A stretch of 64,000 nucleotides of DNA from Gadus chalcogrammus (Eukaryota > Chordata > Actinopteri > Gadiformes > Gadidae): the NCBI RefSeq assembly GCF_026213295.1, contig NC_079413.1, positions 17,122,026 to 17,186,025 on the forward strand. Reading direction: 5' to 3'. A program made the position numbers and the translations under genes. The stretch's first letter is position 1, and every line of letters begins with the position of its first letter. The notes below the pieces were generated by a model. That model was given only the letters and a program-made list of their open reading frames with translations, did no database searches and was not told the origin of the DNA. Positions 32,531 through 42,608 of this stretch are shown here, piece by piece.

Positions 32531-34924
32531 CAGGGGCGTCAGCTCACCCAATACCATACAGGGGCACAATGGGGCACCAAAATGAAATGCGAGCGTGCGA
32601 AGCGCGCAAGCTAAAAAAATTTTGGGCAATTATTTATTTAAAAAAAGCATGGGCACAGATAATTAATGCAAGCACGCAAGCAAATATTTTATAGCACTTA
32701 TTTATTATCATAAAGCGTATCTTCATTAAATATCTGTCAACAAACATGAACTTGAAAACTGAAAACTTGAAATGTGCAACTGTAAAAGGAAAAACAAAAA
32801 AAAACACCTCTACATACATGTCTGTGTTTATCATTTCTATTTCAGACCATCCTATGATGGTGTGATGGTGATGATCCTATGAGGTGTGTATATCATGGCC
32901 AGAAAGATAGGGGAGCTGTTCATTTTTTTAACAGTAAACGGTAGCGCCTCTGCTTCATTTTTGCGAAGCTGTCGATCAATTGTGACTGGCTTAATTTGGA
33001 GAGTTCTCCTCGCTCAACCGACATGATGGCAAGATGATGAAGCCTATCTTGCCCCATTGTGCTCCTCAACCAAGTGTGAAGGCGTCTCAGTACGCTGAAT
33101 GTCCTTTCACAACTGCAGCTGGACACAGGAATGGTCAGACATATTTTAATGACCTGTGTCAGTGTAGGGAACATGACATTATCGAGTAAACCGAAAAGAC
33201 ATTGCATGTCAGTAATTGGCAGGCTCTCCTGCTTTCTGTCCAGGTAATGTTTCGCTACCCACACCTCCTCTTGTTTAAGATCAACATTGTAGTGATCTGC
33301 GAGACCTCTGAGGTCCTCCTCTTTGAGAAAGGTGCTCGAGCCTGGGTTACAGGCCTGAACACCCTTCAGAACAACGCTGTTCAGAGATGAAAAGCGTTGC
33401 TCCAGCTCCGCAATCATCCTGTCTAGGCAAGGTAGGTAGACATTTGTTCTCAATTTTTCAGCATTGCCTAGGTCACTCGCTGCCCCACAACTAGACTCGA
33501 CTATGTACTCCTCCAGGCGTCTTTGCTTTTGCCTTTGTCTTGGAACACATGACTCAGGGATTTGGTGCGTTTCGCACAAGGCCTTTGCACGGTCATATAC
33601 CTCCGTCGCTTTGGGGTCAGTGCGCATTTCTTTTAGAGTGGCACGCACAGCGCATTTAAACTCCTCTGCTTTTGCCAGGTCCACAGTTTCACTTTGCAGG
33701 TATTTGTGAAGACTTTCTGTCACAGACAAAAAAGTCTTGAAGACCATCAACAGATAAATTGTGGTGAACCTGGCAAGGTTGGCATGCAAACCCACAGCCG
33801 TGGGGTTGCTGATGTTGGACAGGCACGTGAGAACTGCGGGGAAATTCTCTATCATAGCGTTGATTGACCTCAGCTGGCACGACCATCGGGTCTTGGACAG
33901 CTGTACCAGCTCAGAAGGCTGTAAGCCAAGCTGTTTCTGGGTCTCCTTAAACTTGTCGTGGTTAACAAGGGAGCCTGAAAAGAATGTATACACATTCTGC
34001 AGGAGGTCAAATAAATTCCTGGCCTCTGGTATGGCTTGACATGTGCAACACAGCACTAAATTCAATTGATGTGCATAGCAATGCACATAAATGGCCATGG
34101 GATGGTTCTCTCTGAACTTAGCTTGGACCCCTCCAACAGTCCCACTCATGACTGAGGCGCCATCATAAGCCTGTGCAACCACCTTCACATGATCTATGCC
34201 ATTCAATCTTAGCTGATCTTCAATTGCAGTGGTAATGGACACTGCATCAAACCCTTTCAAATCTGTCATGGCTAGCAAATGCTCTTTCACACTCCCCCCA
34301 GCAACATAACGAACACACACAGCTAGCTGCTCAGTGGTGCCATCTCTCGCTTCATCTGCCATTACTGAAAACATTCCAGCCTCCTTTATTTCTTGACTGA
34401 TAGCTTTTACTATCTCTTGGGCACAGCATTGAATGACCTCATTTTGGGATGAAGGTGATAAGTATGTACTGTGAGATGGTGGTGAATATGCCTGAAGAAA
34501 AGGATCAAACTCTTTCAAGAGGTTCATACACTCCAGAAAGTTTCCCTGGTTGTCGCTGGACATGCCCTCATCATGGCCACGGAATGGGATATTTTGTTTA
34601 CCCAAAAACTTGGTAACAGCCACAACCCGGCTGAAGTATTCGCGTCTCTCTTTGATTTCACGCTCACTTGCAGAATCCAACTGCTCGACAACACTGCCAT
34701 GAGCCGCACTGGCTTTACAACTACACCAAGACTCCATGCCTGCCTTATGGGCTGGTGATTTCTCATGCTCTCTATAGACATCCAGAGCTTTTTTCCAATT
34801 TTGAAAGCCAGTGTTTACAAATGTGTCATTCTTCAAATGTTTCCCAAATATTCTACAGGGAGAACAAAAGGCTGCATCTTTAGACTTGGAATATTCCAGA
34901 AGCATGTGCAGAGCAGTTCCCAAC
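32531..34924 (-). mobile_element. ZMYM1-type hAT transposon, 3' end plus most of the gene
   Basis: The left terminus CAGGGGCGTCAGC interrupts the Gypsy Gag. The coding strand is minus. The opposite terminus is missing: at ~34925 the sequence passes directly into the split ZBED hAT. A deletion therefore removed this element's 5' end together with the rest of the Gypsy element. Confidence 0.8.
32920..34923 (-). CDS. ZMYM1-like hAT transposase, 5'-truncated open frame
   Basis: A 2-kb uninterrupted frame (up to 667 codons). In order: a TTF-type zinc-finger end (AAFCSPCRIFGKHLKNDTF ... HEKSPAH, residues ~17-60); a DUF4371-like catalytic core with EAGMFSVMADEARDGTTEQL (~185) and YDGASVMSG (~250); HCYAHQLNLVL (~280); and the hAT C-terminal dimerisation motif SCSCERTFSVLRRLHTWLRS (~610-630). 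The listed first codon is TTG with a TAG three codons upstream, so the true start lies in the deleted part or at the ATG a few codons in. It is the best-preserved transposase in the window. Confidence 0.85.
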   Translation of the reverse strand: MGTALHMLLEYSKSKDAAFCSPCRIFGKHLKNDTFVNTGFQNWKKALDVYREHEKSPAHKAGMESWCSCKASAAHGSVVEQLDSASEREIKERREYFSRVVAVTKFLGKQNIPFRGHDEGMSSDNQGNFLECMNLLKEFDPFLQAYSPPSHSTYLSPSSQNEVIQCCAQEIVKAISQEIKEAGMFSVMADEARDGTTEQLAVCVRYVAGGSVKEHLLAMTDLKGFDAVSITTAIEDQLRLNGIDHVKVVAQAYDGASVMSGTVGGVQAKFRENHPMAIYVHCYAHQLNLVLCCTCQAIPEARNLFDLLQNVYTFFSGSLVNHDKFKETQKQLGLQPSELVQLSKTRWSCQLRSINAMIENFPAVLTCLSNISNPTAVGLHANLARFTTIYLLMVFKTFLSVTESLHKYLQSETVDLAKAEEFKCAVRATLKEMRTDPKATEVYDRAKALCETHQIPESCVPRQRQKQRRLEEYIVESSCGAASDLGNAEKLRTNVYLPCLDRMIAELEQRFSSLNSVVLKGVQACNPGSSTFLKEEDLRGLADHYNVDLKQEEVWVAKHYLDRKQESLPITDMQCLFGLLDNVMFPTLTQVIKICLTIPVSSCSCERTFSVLRRLHTWLRSTMGQDRLHHLAIMSVERGELSKLSQSQLIDSFAKMKQRRYRLLLKK

Positions 34925-34929
34925 AGTAG

Positions 34930-35504
34930 TTCCTAACAGTAGCACGCAAGTGGGAAATAGAAGGAAAAGTCACAACTATAGGGACCGACAGCGCACGCAA
35001 TATGATCGCTGCGGCTAGACTTTTGACATTTGAGCACATGCCTTGCATAGCTCACATCCTACAGAGAAGCATCACGGTGAGCCTCTCTGACAGCGGATTT
35101 GTGCATGCATTCTCCAAGTCTCGCAAAATTGTGGTCCACTTCAAACACAGTCCGGCAAACACCGCGGAGCTTCAAGCATAACAAGCTGCCCTTGGACAGA
35201 AGCAGGAGCCGCTTGTCCAGGACGTTCCAACACGTTGGAATTCGACGGTGGATATGGTCAAGCGTCTGAACCGCAATCAAGCAGCAATAAAAGCAACCCT
35301 GGACCAACAGCAGCACATACTCATTATGCTGACACCACCAGAATGGGACAAGGTGCAAAGACTTGAGACTCTTCTAGAGCCCTGTCGGTAAGTAATCCAC
35401 ATATTAATTATTGATAGGCCTATAGTTTGAAATAAAATGTAATTGATTAAATTGAAATTATATGTTACCTTTTTGTAAACTACCAACTTCTGTTGTAATA
35501 ACTT

Positions 35505-35559
<55 letters not shown>

Positions 35560-36182
35560 CCTGGGTGGGGAGGCCTATGTATCCTGCTCTGTTGTACTGC
35601 CTGCCCTCTGCCACTTGCGTCGTGTAATGGAGGTCTCTGATGAGGACCCTGCATATGTGGTGCGATTTAAGACGGCATTCAAAGAAGACCGAGCCTCCCG
35701 CCAAGAAAAGACCAACAACGCATGGCTCAAGCTTGCAACGGCCCTGGATCCACGCTTTAAAGACTTGAAGACCCTGCCCAAGAGTGAAAGAGAAGAGGTG
35801 TGGACCACACTGGGATGCATGCTGCATGAACAATCACCAAGAAGGTCTCCACAGACTTCTGAAGATTGGCCACCCAAGAAGAAAATGAGCCTGCTCCTAC
35901 AAATGTGCTCAGATTCTGATTCTGATGAGGAGGTGCAGCCTGGCAGAGACATACACAGGTACAGGGCAGAGCCCTGCATTAGTATGGAGGACTGTCCCTT
36001 GCAGTGGTGGTCTGCTCATTCAGGAGCCCATGAAAAGCTGGCCCTGCTGGCTCGCAAATATCTAGCGACTCCTGCATCCACAGTTCCATGTGAAAGACTC
36101 TTCTCAGTGGCAGGCCACATCGTGCAAAATAAACGGTCAGCCTTACTTTCAGAAAATGTCAACCAGTTAGTTTGCCATCAAG
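34930..36182 (+). pseudogene. hAT (ZBED-like) transposase, central and C-terminal parts
   Basis: Resumes with VARKWEIEGKVTTIGTDSAR (second catalytic Asp), HMPCIAHILQRSI (the conserved C-x2-H), then QEPLVQDVPTRWNSTVDMVK, ending at a donor-like CGGTAAGT near 35390. From 35559 it continues LGGEAYVSCSVVLPALCHLR, LATALDPRFKDLKTL and the dimerisation domain ARKYLATPASTVPCERLFSV. One in-frame TAA follows TAELQA. About 15 residues are missing between this part and 30839. Confidence 0.85.
35506..35558. repeat. (GT)n microsatellite inside the hAT gene
   Basis: An essentially pure GT tract of about 53 bp directly abutting the coding motif FLGGEAYVSC, so it has grown at an exon edge or within an intron of the transposase. 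Confidence 0.95.
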
Positions 36183-36551
36183 ACGATTACAATTATTCTT
36201 TCGAATCAATAAACAGAACACATCATCATGGTTACTGCTCTCGTATGTTCAAATGTCCGTAAAACAAGGACCAATAATACACCCCAGCTACCATGCTCTG
36301 TAACGTTACCATATTTACATGGGTTACATAAACTAATGCACACACACGTACGTGCACGAGAACACGCACGCACGCACACACACACACAGATTGAGACAGA
36401 AAGACACGCAGACATCCCTCTCATTACACATTTCCACTACCCCACCGTAGCCAGCCTGTCACTTTTAGTTTAAACCTCCTTACCTTTTCCAAATGTTCTC
36501 CATATTACAAAGTTTGAACAGATAATCACAATCAACGACATCCAATAGTAG

Positions 36552-36614
36552 AGTCAGAAGTGAGATTCGAAACCACGCCACCAGAGGAGACTACGATCTG
36601 AACACAGCACCTTA
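36552..36614 (-). pseudogene. tRNA-Leu(CAG) fragment (copy 46)
   Basis: The 3' two thirds remain, with T-stem and anticodon-stem changes. The 5' part is lost at CACCTTA, where spacer text follows. Confidence 0.85.
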
Positions 36615-36841
36615 AATGTCTGTAAAACAAGGACCGATAATAAACCCCAGCGAACATGCGCTGTAACGTTACCATAGTTGCATGGGTTACACTACTTGCA
36701 TATGTAACTAATGCACACACACACACACACACCCCTCTCATTCATTACACATTTCCACTACCCCACCGTAGCCTCACTTTGAGTTTGAACCTCCTTATCA
36801 AGTTTGAACAGATAATCACAATCAACGAGATCCAAAAGTAG

Positions 36842-37957
36842 TGTCAGAAGTGGGATTCGAACCCACGCCTCCAGAGGAGACTGCGACCTGAACGCAGCGC
36901 CTTAAGGTGCGGCCACACCAGACGCGTATCTCGCGAACTTCGCGTATAAAATCGCAATTTTTTCCATAGGGAACCATTGGTTTACACGCGTATTACGCGT
37001 TTCACGCGTATAAGCAACATTTTACGCGTGTAACGCGCGTATGAGGCGCGTATATTTACGCGCTATACGCGCGTATATCGCGTACATTTCAAGAGTTCAA
37101 AAAATTGAACTTTTTACGCTCATACGCATGACGATTAGCCGCGTTGCCCAATCAGCGTTGAGCTTGACCCGACGTCACTGGCAGAGAGTAGTGAGCTTGG
37201 ACAGAAGCATACGGCCGACATCTTTCTTTATTCTGTGTGGAAATAGTAACATAGTTACGCCATTAAATGCTTTTATGGAAACATTTCTAGCGAGAAATGT
37301 GCATTTTACTTTCATAATGTTCGCTCGGTGAATGTGAAGGATGTTTGGTTTGATAGTTATGACGAAGAGGGAACACTCCGTTCACTTGCATGGACAGAGT
37401 CTCTGGTTACTAAGCAACCTCAACGTATTGGCGGACTATATATCTGCTGATCAACACTACGAATGCTGGAAACACACCAGACACACCATGTGAAGTTATT
37501 TAACCCGATTATTGTTATTTATATCCGAGATTATTTAATCTAACCCGATCTAAACTCTATCACCTAAACACGGCGGCGTTTTGGTTTCCTACCTCGGACT
37601 CCAGCGCAGCCACGCCCGACAACTTTCTTTATTCTGGGTGGAAATAGTAACATAGTTACGCCATTAAATGCGTTTATGGAAACATTTTTAGCGAGAAATG
37701 TGCATTTTACTTTCGTAATGTTCGCTCGGTGAATGTGAAGGATGTTTGGTTTGATAGTTATGACGAAGAGGGAACGCTCCGTTCACTTGCATGGACATGG
37801 ACTCATCTAGGCGAGTGACGTAGGCGCGTATGGCGCGTATGCAACCATTTTTGACACAAAATGGTCAAGCAACATTTTACGCGCGTATCTCGCGTAAAAA
37901 TTATGCGAGATACGCGTCTGGTGTGGCCGCACCTTTAGACCGCTCGGCCATCCTGAC
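36842..37957 (-). pseudogene. tRNA-Leu(CAG) split by a MITE in the D loop (copy 47)
   Basis: Bases 36842-36904 and 37938-37957 together make a consensus 83-nt tRNA-Leu(CAG). A 1030-bp MITE with TTA duplication sits in the D loop, separating A-box bases from the rest. Confidence 0.95.
36905..37934. mobile_element. Harbinger-type MITE in a tRNA gene (1030 bp)
   Basis: Near-perfect inverted ends AGGTGCGGCCACACCAGACG and CGTCTGGTGTGGCCGCACCT with a TTA target duplication (36902-36904 and 37935-37937), the PIF/Harbinger signature. The ends are rich in ACGCG words. The interior has two direct copies of a ~175-bp module (about 37213-37385 and 37617-37795). Confidence 0.92.
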
Positions 37958-38104
37958 GACGCTATTATTCATTCGAAATAATCAATAAAAACAACACACC
38001 ATCATGGTTACTGCTCTCGTATGTTCAAATGATAAACCCCAGCGAACATGCGCTGTAACGTTACCATAGTTGCATGGGTTACACTACTTACAAATGTAAC
38101 TAAT

Positions 38105-38106
<2 letters not shown>

Positions 38107-38159
<53 letters not shown>
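38107..38159. repeat. (CA)n microsatellite in array spacer
   Basis: About 53 bp of pure CA, expanded from the short CACACA tract present in the spacer of many units. Confidence 0.95.
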
Positions 38160-38162
<3 letters not shown>

Positions 38163-38287
38163 AAAAACACGCACACACTCCTCTCATTCATTACACATTT
38201 CCACTACCCGACCGTAGCCTCTCACTTGAGTTTGAACCTCATATCAAGTTTGAACAGATAGTCACAATCAACGAGATCCAAAATAAA

Positions 38288-38349
38288 TGTCAGAAGTGGG
38301 ATTCGAACCCACGCCTCCAGAGGAGACTGCGACCTGAAAACAGCGCCTT
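38288..38349 (-). pseudogene. Last tRNA-Leu(CAG) fragment (copy 48)
   Basis: Consensus 3' part up to GCGCCTTA, then cut in the D loop by AAGGCCGAT-type transposon sequence. The 5' end does not reappear. Confidence 0.9.
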
Positions 38350-38637
38350 AAGGCCGATATATGCTCTGTTTTAGACGTAACGCGTAAGCACGTAAGATAC
38401 ATAACCCCCCCTTGCGCGGTAAATATCCCCCCTTAAGGCCGATTTAGGGTCGTTTTAGACGCAGAGACGTAAGCACGTAATTTACACAAGAGACTTGTTT
38501 TAGACAAGTTTTGATTTACGGTTCCTTTAAGGTTCCTTAAGGATTGCGCGTGTTGCAAGGGGATTCTCCGCCAGAACAGTAGGGGGAGCAACGAACAAAT
38601 CTGTGGGCGTGGAAGAGGAAATCGCTGGCTTGTTTAC
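38350..38637. mobile_element. End fragments of the AAGGCCGAT MITE family
   Basis: 38350-38433 matches the right end of 29308-29827 in inverse orientation. It is followed at 38434 by the left end of the same family in forward orientation up to ~38637. Two terminal pieces are thus joined in an unusual arrangement. Confidence 0.75.
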
Positions 38638-39179
38638 ATTTATAATCATAGCCGCGGGAACGTATTCTCAGCAGGGGGTGCTGGAAAAAAAAAACTCAGC
38701 CTGGACTACACTTGCAACTCGCTACATTGATAAAAAAGATAGCCTATATAGCAGCGCAGCTCAATTACACCAGTGCATGCGCGCACAGTCGAAAATCGAT
38801 CGTTGTGTTCACTTCACACCATGGTTCACATCCAGCTGCTCACAGAACAAGTTTAGCGCACCACCGCTCCCCTCACACTTTTTCATATAACTTTTTTTCA
38901 GCACTAGGTCATATGAGCATTAAATAAATGCTGCTTCTCAAAATGCCTTGGACAGCAGCGACGATGACCCGCTTTGCCACGGGCCGAAACAGTGCGGAGC
39001 GACCACAGCCAGAGCGAACACAGCGGGGCAGAGGAGTGTCAGGAATAGTCTTTTGTGTACACATCAGTACGGCCTATTTGCACTACTGTTTAGTGGCAAT
39101 GCAGTGTTTTATTCTATGCCTTTTAATTTTCGTATATTATTTCAATGATACAATTTATTTATTTATAAAAACAAGATCT
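38638..39179. other. No recognised gene
   Basis: Contains short frames (e.g. 38948-39148 beginning MDSSDDDPLCHGPK) that I cannot assign. No RNA gene or repeat boundary recognised. Confidence 0.4.
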
Positions 39180-39601
39180 GGGCCCCGTTTACCGATAACG
39201 ATGGATCTTCGCTCGTACGATCATTCTCCCGATGGATCTTGCGATCCATCGATAATTTCTTTGTCGCGTTTCCCGAAACTCCTCTTAACGTGAACGCGCA
39301 TTCGCTGCACTCACGACGTCGTAGGATTGTAACTGTCTACTGACACGGTGCTGAAATGGGCTCCGTAGGAGGGGGAGACGCAGGAATGTCGCAGGAAAAT
39401 TGTGTTAAAAAGGGTTAAAATATATCCCCATCAAGGACAACAGCAGAGTAGCCTACGAAAAAAATAGACTGCAATTATATGAATGCTAAAGACATTAAAA
39501 CACAATTGATTAGGCTTAAACCGACATATATCAGTCCTAATCCTGAATGCACTGTGCGTTTTACGGCATTTTCCCCCCTGAAATAATTCCTCTTCACACC
39601 T

Positions 39602-39937
39602 GTGAATAACCCGGGAGATGTCCATGATGAGGAATACAACGAAGCCCACCGTCTGGCCCGGTGCATCGTTGATTGCACGATCGGGAGGTGGAAGTTGCGC
39701 TTTAGATGCCTTCACAAGTCAGACGGAGGGCTCCAGTTTTCGCCAGCCAAGTCATGCGCCGTGATATGTGTGACGGCTATGTTGCACAACATTGCAGCTA
39801 AGATTGGGGTGGCATTGCTTGAACCGGAGGACGCTGAGGACGATGACGACGAGGAAGATCGGTGTGAGGACGGCCTCCCTCATAACTACGCGGCTGGTTT
39901 TCATGCGCGTCGAAGAGTGATTGAGACTTTTTTTTAA
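39602..39937 (+). pseudogene. HARBI1-like: HARBI1-like nuclease, C-terminal fragment
   Basis: The frame reads VNNPGDVHDEEYNEAHRLAR, then CTIGRWKLRFRCLHK (the position of the catalytic Glu region; here Val-Asp-Cys-Thr-Ile-Gly), GGLQFSPAKSCAVICVTAML and HNIA, the usual HARBI1 C-terminus. A TAA stop lies six codons upstream of the GTG, so only the last third remains. The expected Glu before the conserved Ile-Gly is not seen, arguing for an inactive copy. Confidence 0.85.
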
Positions 39938-40432
39938 CCCCCTCCACCCTCCCACATGTCACTAAACATTCCCGTCACCGTGACCAATCCCCACCATATC
40001 CCAGCCTTTTGCCTGCTCCTTTGCTTGTTTTTATAATTTATTTTAAAAAAAATTTATTTTCATTTATTTTCTTTTATTTTTTACATTAATTTATGCTACG
40101 TTTTATGAGTAGCCTATGTCAGTCTGCACAAATCCCGTTTTATTTTGGCCATTTTAACATCTTTATTAATAAATAAATTAATAATCTTTATTAATTACCA
40201 AACTAAGAACATAAAGGCGCAATGCATTTTAATAAAACGCATCCAATAGACGGAATGTCCGATGGTGACGCCACTGAGGCTATAGCTGACGATGCTCTTA
40301 GCGTCCTACGAGTACCTATGAGCACCCCTGGAGTACTCGTTAGCTACGAGCGTTTTCAAGACGTTCGTTCCCAACGATGCTTTCGGGAAACGCGGTGAAA
40401 ACTCCACGATGCCCTTTCGACGCACTTCACGA

Positions 40433-41148
40433 CAGTGTTGTTTTCGTCAGGCAAGACGAAAACGAAAATGACGTTGTCAGACCCCTTTTTTCCATGACGA
40501 AAATGAGACTAAGACGAACGTCACCAAAGCCATATAAAGACTAAAATGTGACGAAAAATGTAGACATTTTCGTCAGACGAGAACTAGACGAGACTAAATT
40601 GTTAGTGAGAGCATGTGAGCGGAGCGGAGCGGGGAGCGGGTGGTGGAGCGGAGCGGAAGAAATACGTTGGAGCGGGTTGGAGCGCAGAGCGGTTTTAAAT
40701 TCAAAGGCCGGAGCGGGGATTTCACTCCGCTCCAGTCCGCTCTAGTCCGCTCCGATTTTAACTGCTTCTAGCGGCTTACATGTAGGTGGTTCACGTAGAA
40801 TAGAATGGGTTTCAATGGGAGCATCCAAGCAACCTGATTGGATAAAACGCGTCACGTGAGACCCTTCCACCCCCCCCCCCCCCCCCGCAACACTGGCTCG
40901 TGTGCTCGCGCGCAGCTGCGCCTGCACGCACACGGCACACACACACTCATACACTACAGAGAGAGGCTGGTGGACGAGTTTTCGTTGGACTAAAACTAGA
41001 CTAAAACCTTTTGAGTTTTCGTCAGACTAAAACTAGACTAAAACTTTCAAAGATAGAAATGACTAAAATGGGACTAAAACTAAGAAGCATTTCGTCAAAA
41101 AGACTAAGACTAAAACTAAATCTAAAATGCCTGCCAAAAACAACACTG
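40433..41148. mobile_element. hAT MITE (716 bp) inside Harbinger-C
   Basis: Ends CAGTGTTGTTTTCG and AAAAACAACACTG are inverted. A perfect 8-bp duplication CTTCACGA flanks it (40425-40432 and 41149-41156). The interior is built from GACTAAAACTAGACTAAAA-type words and holds a GGAGCGG-rich island. Confidence 0.93.
40613..40755. repeat. GGAGCGG repeat island with inverted arm
   Basis: Many GAGCGG words (40617-40710) are followed by the complementary CCGCTCC words (40728-40752), able to form a GC-rich hairpin. It was probably another short insertion within the MITE. Confidence 0.8.
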
Positions 41149-41205
41149 CTTCACGATCCACTTAGGCTAACGACGCTTTCGGGAAACGGGGCCCAGAGCC
41201 ATTGT

Positions 41206-42046
41206 GTGGATGCTTCTTTTGTTTTTTATTTGTTCTTCTAATTAAGTTTGATAAGCTAGAAAGACACAATTATGTTTAGATTGAGATGTTCCTCAATGTT
41301 GCTTTGAAATCGTGTACAAACCCTGATACACATTTGATAATGTGTGCATGTGTGGGTGTGTGTCTGTATGTGCATGCATGCGTGTGTGCGCGTGCCTGTG
41401 TGTGTGTTCGCGTGCGTGCGTGTGTGTGTTCATGACTCATGATAGCATCAGCCCTCCTCCATTAGAGCGTGGTAACCACACAGCTTCACCCAGCGGCCTC
41501 AGGCTATCAGACCTGCTATCTGTCAGACCTGCTATCTGTAGGCGGTACGGCTGTAAGTGATGGTCAAACCATCTGACATGAGTCACAGCCCCTTTAATAG
41601 CATCTCACGGATGAGAGGGGGGGGGGGCGTAATGGAGGAGGTGATGGGGGCGGGGACAGGTAATAACTGATAATGAGAACAACAAGGCTCTCACTGTGGA
41701 GGTACCCAGCTGTCCTCCAGTGGTGATGCATGAGTGTGTGGGTGTGTAGTGATTTGGTTTGTGATTGTGTGTGTTTGGCTGTTTGTTTGTGTATGTAAGT
41801 GTATATGTATCTATGTGTGTGTGTCTGTTTGTGTGCGTCCTCTAAATGTATGAGGGCAGTGAGGCGATAGTTCTCCGGTGTATCGATGTTCCCTCCGGAG
41901 GTACGGAGCGTATCGCCGGTGATTCCTCATGGCACCCGGTGAGGCCATAGTTTTGTAAAAACACACACTGGCAATTCACTGAACACAAGGGCCCTGCTGT
42001 CCACAACACAACAGGACACACAACAGTGTTAAAACCGCTGGGTGGA
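41206..42046. other. TG-rich sequence without recognised gene
   Basis: Imperfect (TG)n around 41340-41430 and 41730-41840 and a G run near 41621. No coding or RNA signal. Confidence 0.6.
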
Positions 42047-42146
42047 NNNNNNNNNNNNNNNNNNNNNNNNNNNNNNNNNNNNNNNNNNNNNNNNNNNNNN
42101 NNNNNNNNNNNNNNNNNNNNNNNNNNNNNNNNNNNNNNNNNNNNNN
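42047..42146. other. Assembly gap, 100 N
   Basis: Exactly 100 unresolved bases, the conventional placeholder for a gap of unknown size. Confidence 0.99.
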
Positions 42147-42606
42147 AGGTCTGAATAGGCAACCACTCTATCAGGCTAGATTCATTGTTAATTGTACAGT
42201 ATGGTGGCCTGCAAACTTAATACAACTTAAACCATACTTCTTCTTTTTTTGGTATATTGTGAGTGGTGGCTTTGTATATTGATTGCTGTGTAAAGGGTGT
42301 GCGCCGTTGTGTTTTTATTGTTGCCACGTTGTTGTTTTCTTGAGTTTTGATATTATGAGATCTTGAACACTGCCATTTGGTGGTGCTATTGCTATAATAG
42401 CCTAATATATGTCGTCAGATTCGCGTTTGAGTGATGGCATTATTCAGCTGCAATTTTGGTCCCCTCTGTCACTTGCTACTGTTTTTGTTGTGATGGTAGT
42501 AATATGTGGTATTTCTGGATTGCGTTATAATATTTTCCTGCATGGGCCCCACCAGAGTTTCCAAACCAAAATCGCCACTGCGCTTAATATAGTACTCTAA
42601 GACGCT
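42147..42606. other. No recognised gene between gap and foldback element
   Basis: AT-moderate unique-looking sequence. A 63-codon frame (42409-42600) is not recognised. Confidence 0.5.
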
Positions 42607-42608
42607 TA

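Larger units (their letters stand above)
30097..36190 (+). mobile_element. ZBED-type hAT transposon, split by later insertions
   Basis: The left end TAGGGCTGTCAAAATTAA begins exactly in the array spacer after CAATAAAC, and an inverted AACGCGTTAA-rich subterminal region follows. Transposase fragments lie at 30482-30839 and 34930-36182 in the same orientation. The right terminal repeat is missing; array sequence resumes at about 36191. Confidence 0.85.
36191..38349 (-). repeat. tRNA-Leu array, distal remnant
   Basis: Array spacer resumes after the hAT with TTCGAATCAATAAAC and CATGGTTACTGCTCTCG. Three damaged tRNA copies and expanded CA tracts (36375-36390, 38107-38159) are present. The array ends at 38349. 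Confidence 0.9.
39180..41194. mobile_element. PIF/Harbinger remnant (Harbinger-C)
   Basis: The ends GGGCCCCGTTTACCGATAACG and (inverted) GGGCCCCGTTTCCCGAAAGCG face each other. It contains the C-terminal part of a HARBI1-like nuclease (39602-39937) and a hAT MITE (40433-41148). Most of the coding region is lost. Confidence 0.8.

Noticed and set aside
35507..35560. Poly Cys-Val start of a 251-codon frame
   Set aside because: It is the (GT)n microsatellite read through; only the downstream hAT part is protein-derived.
41842..42162. 106-codon frame crossing the N gap
   Set aside because: One third of it is unresolved sequence and the rest has no recognisable content.
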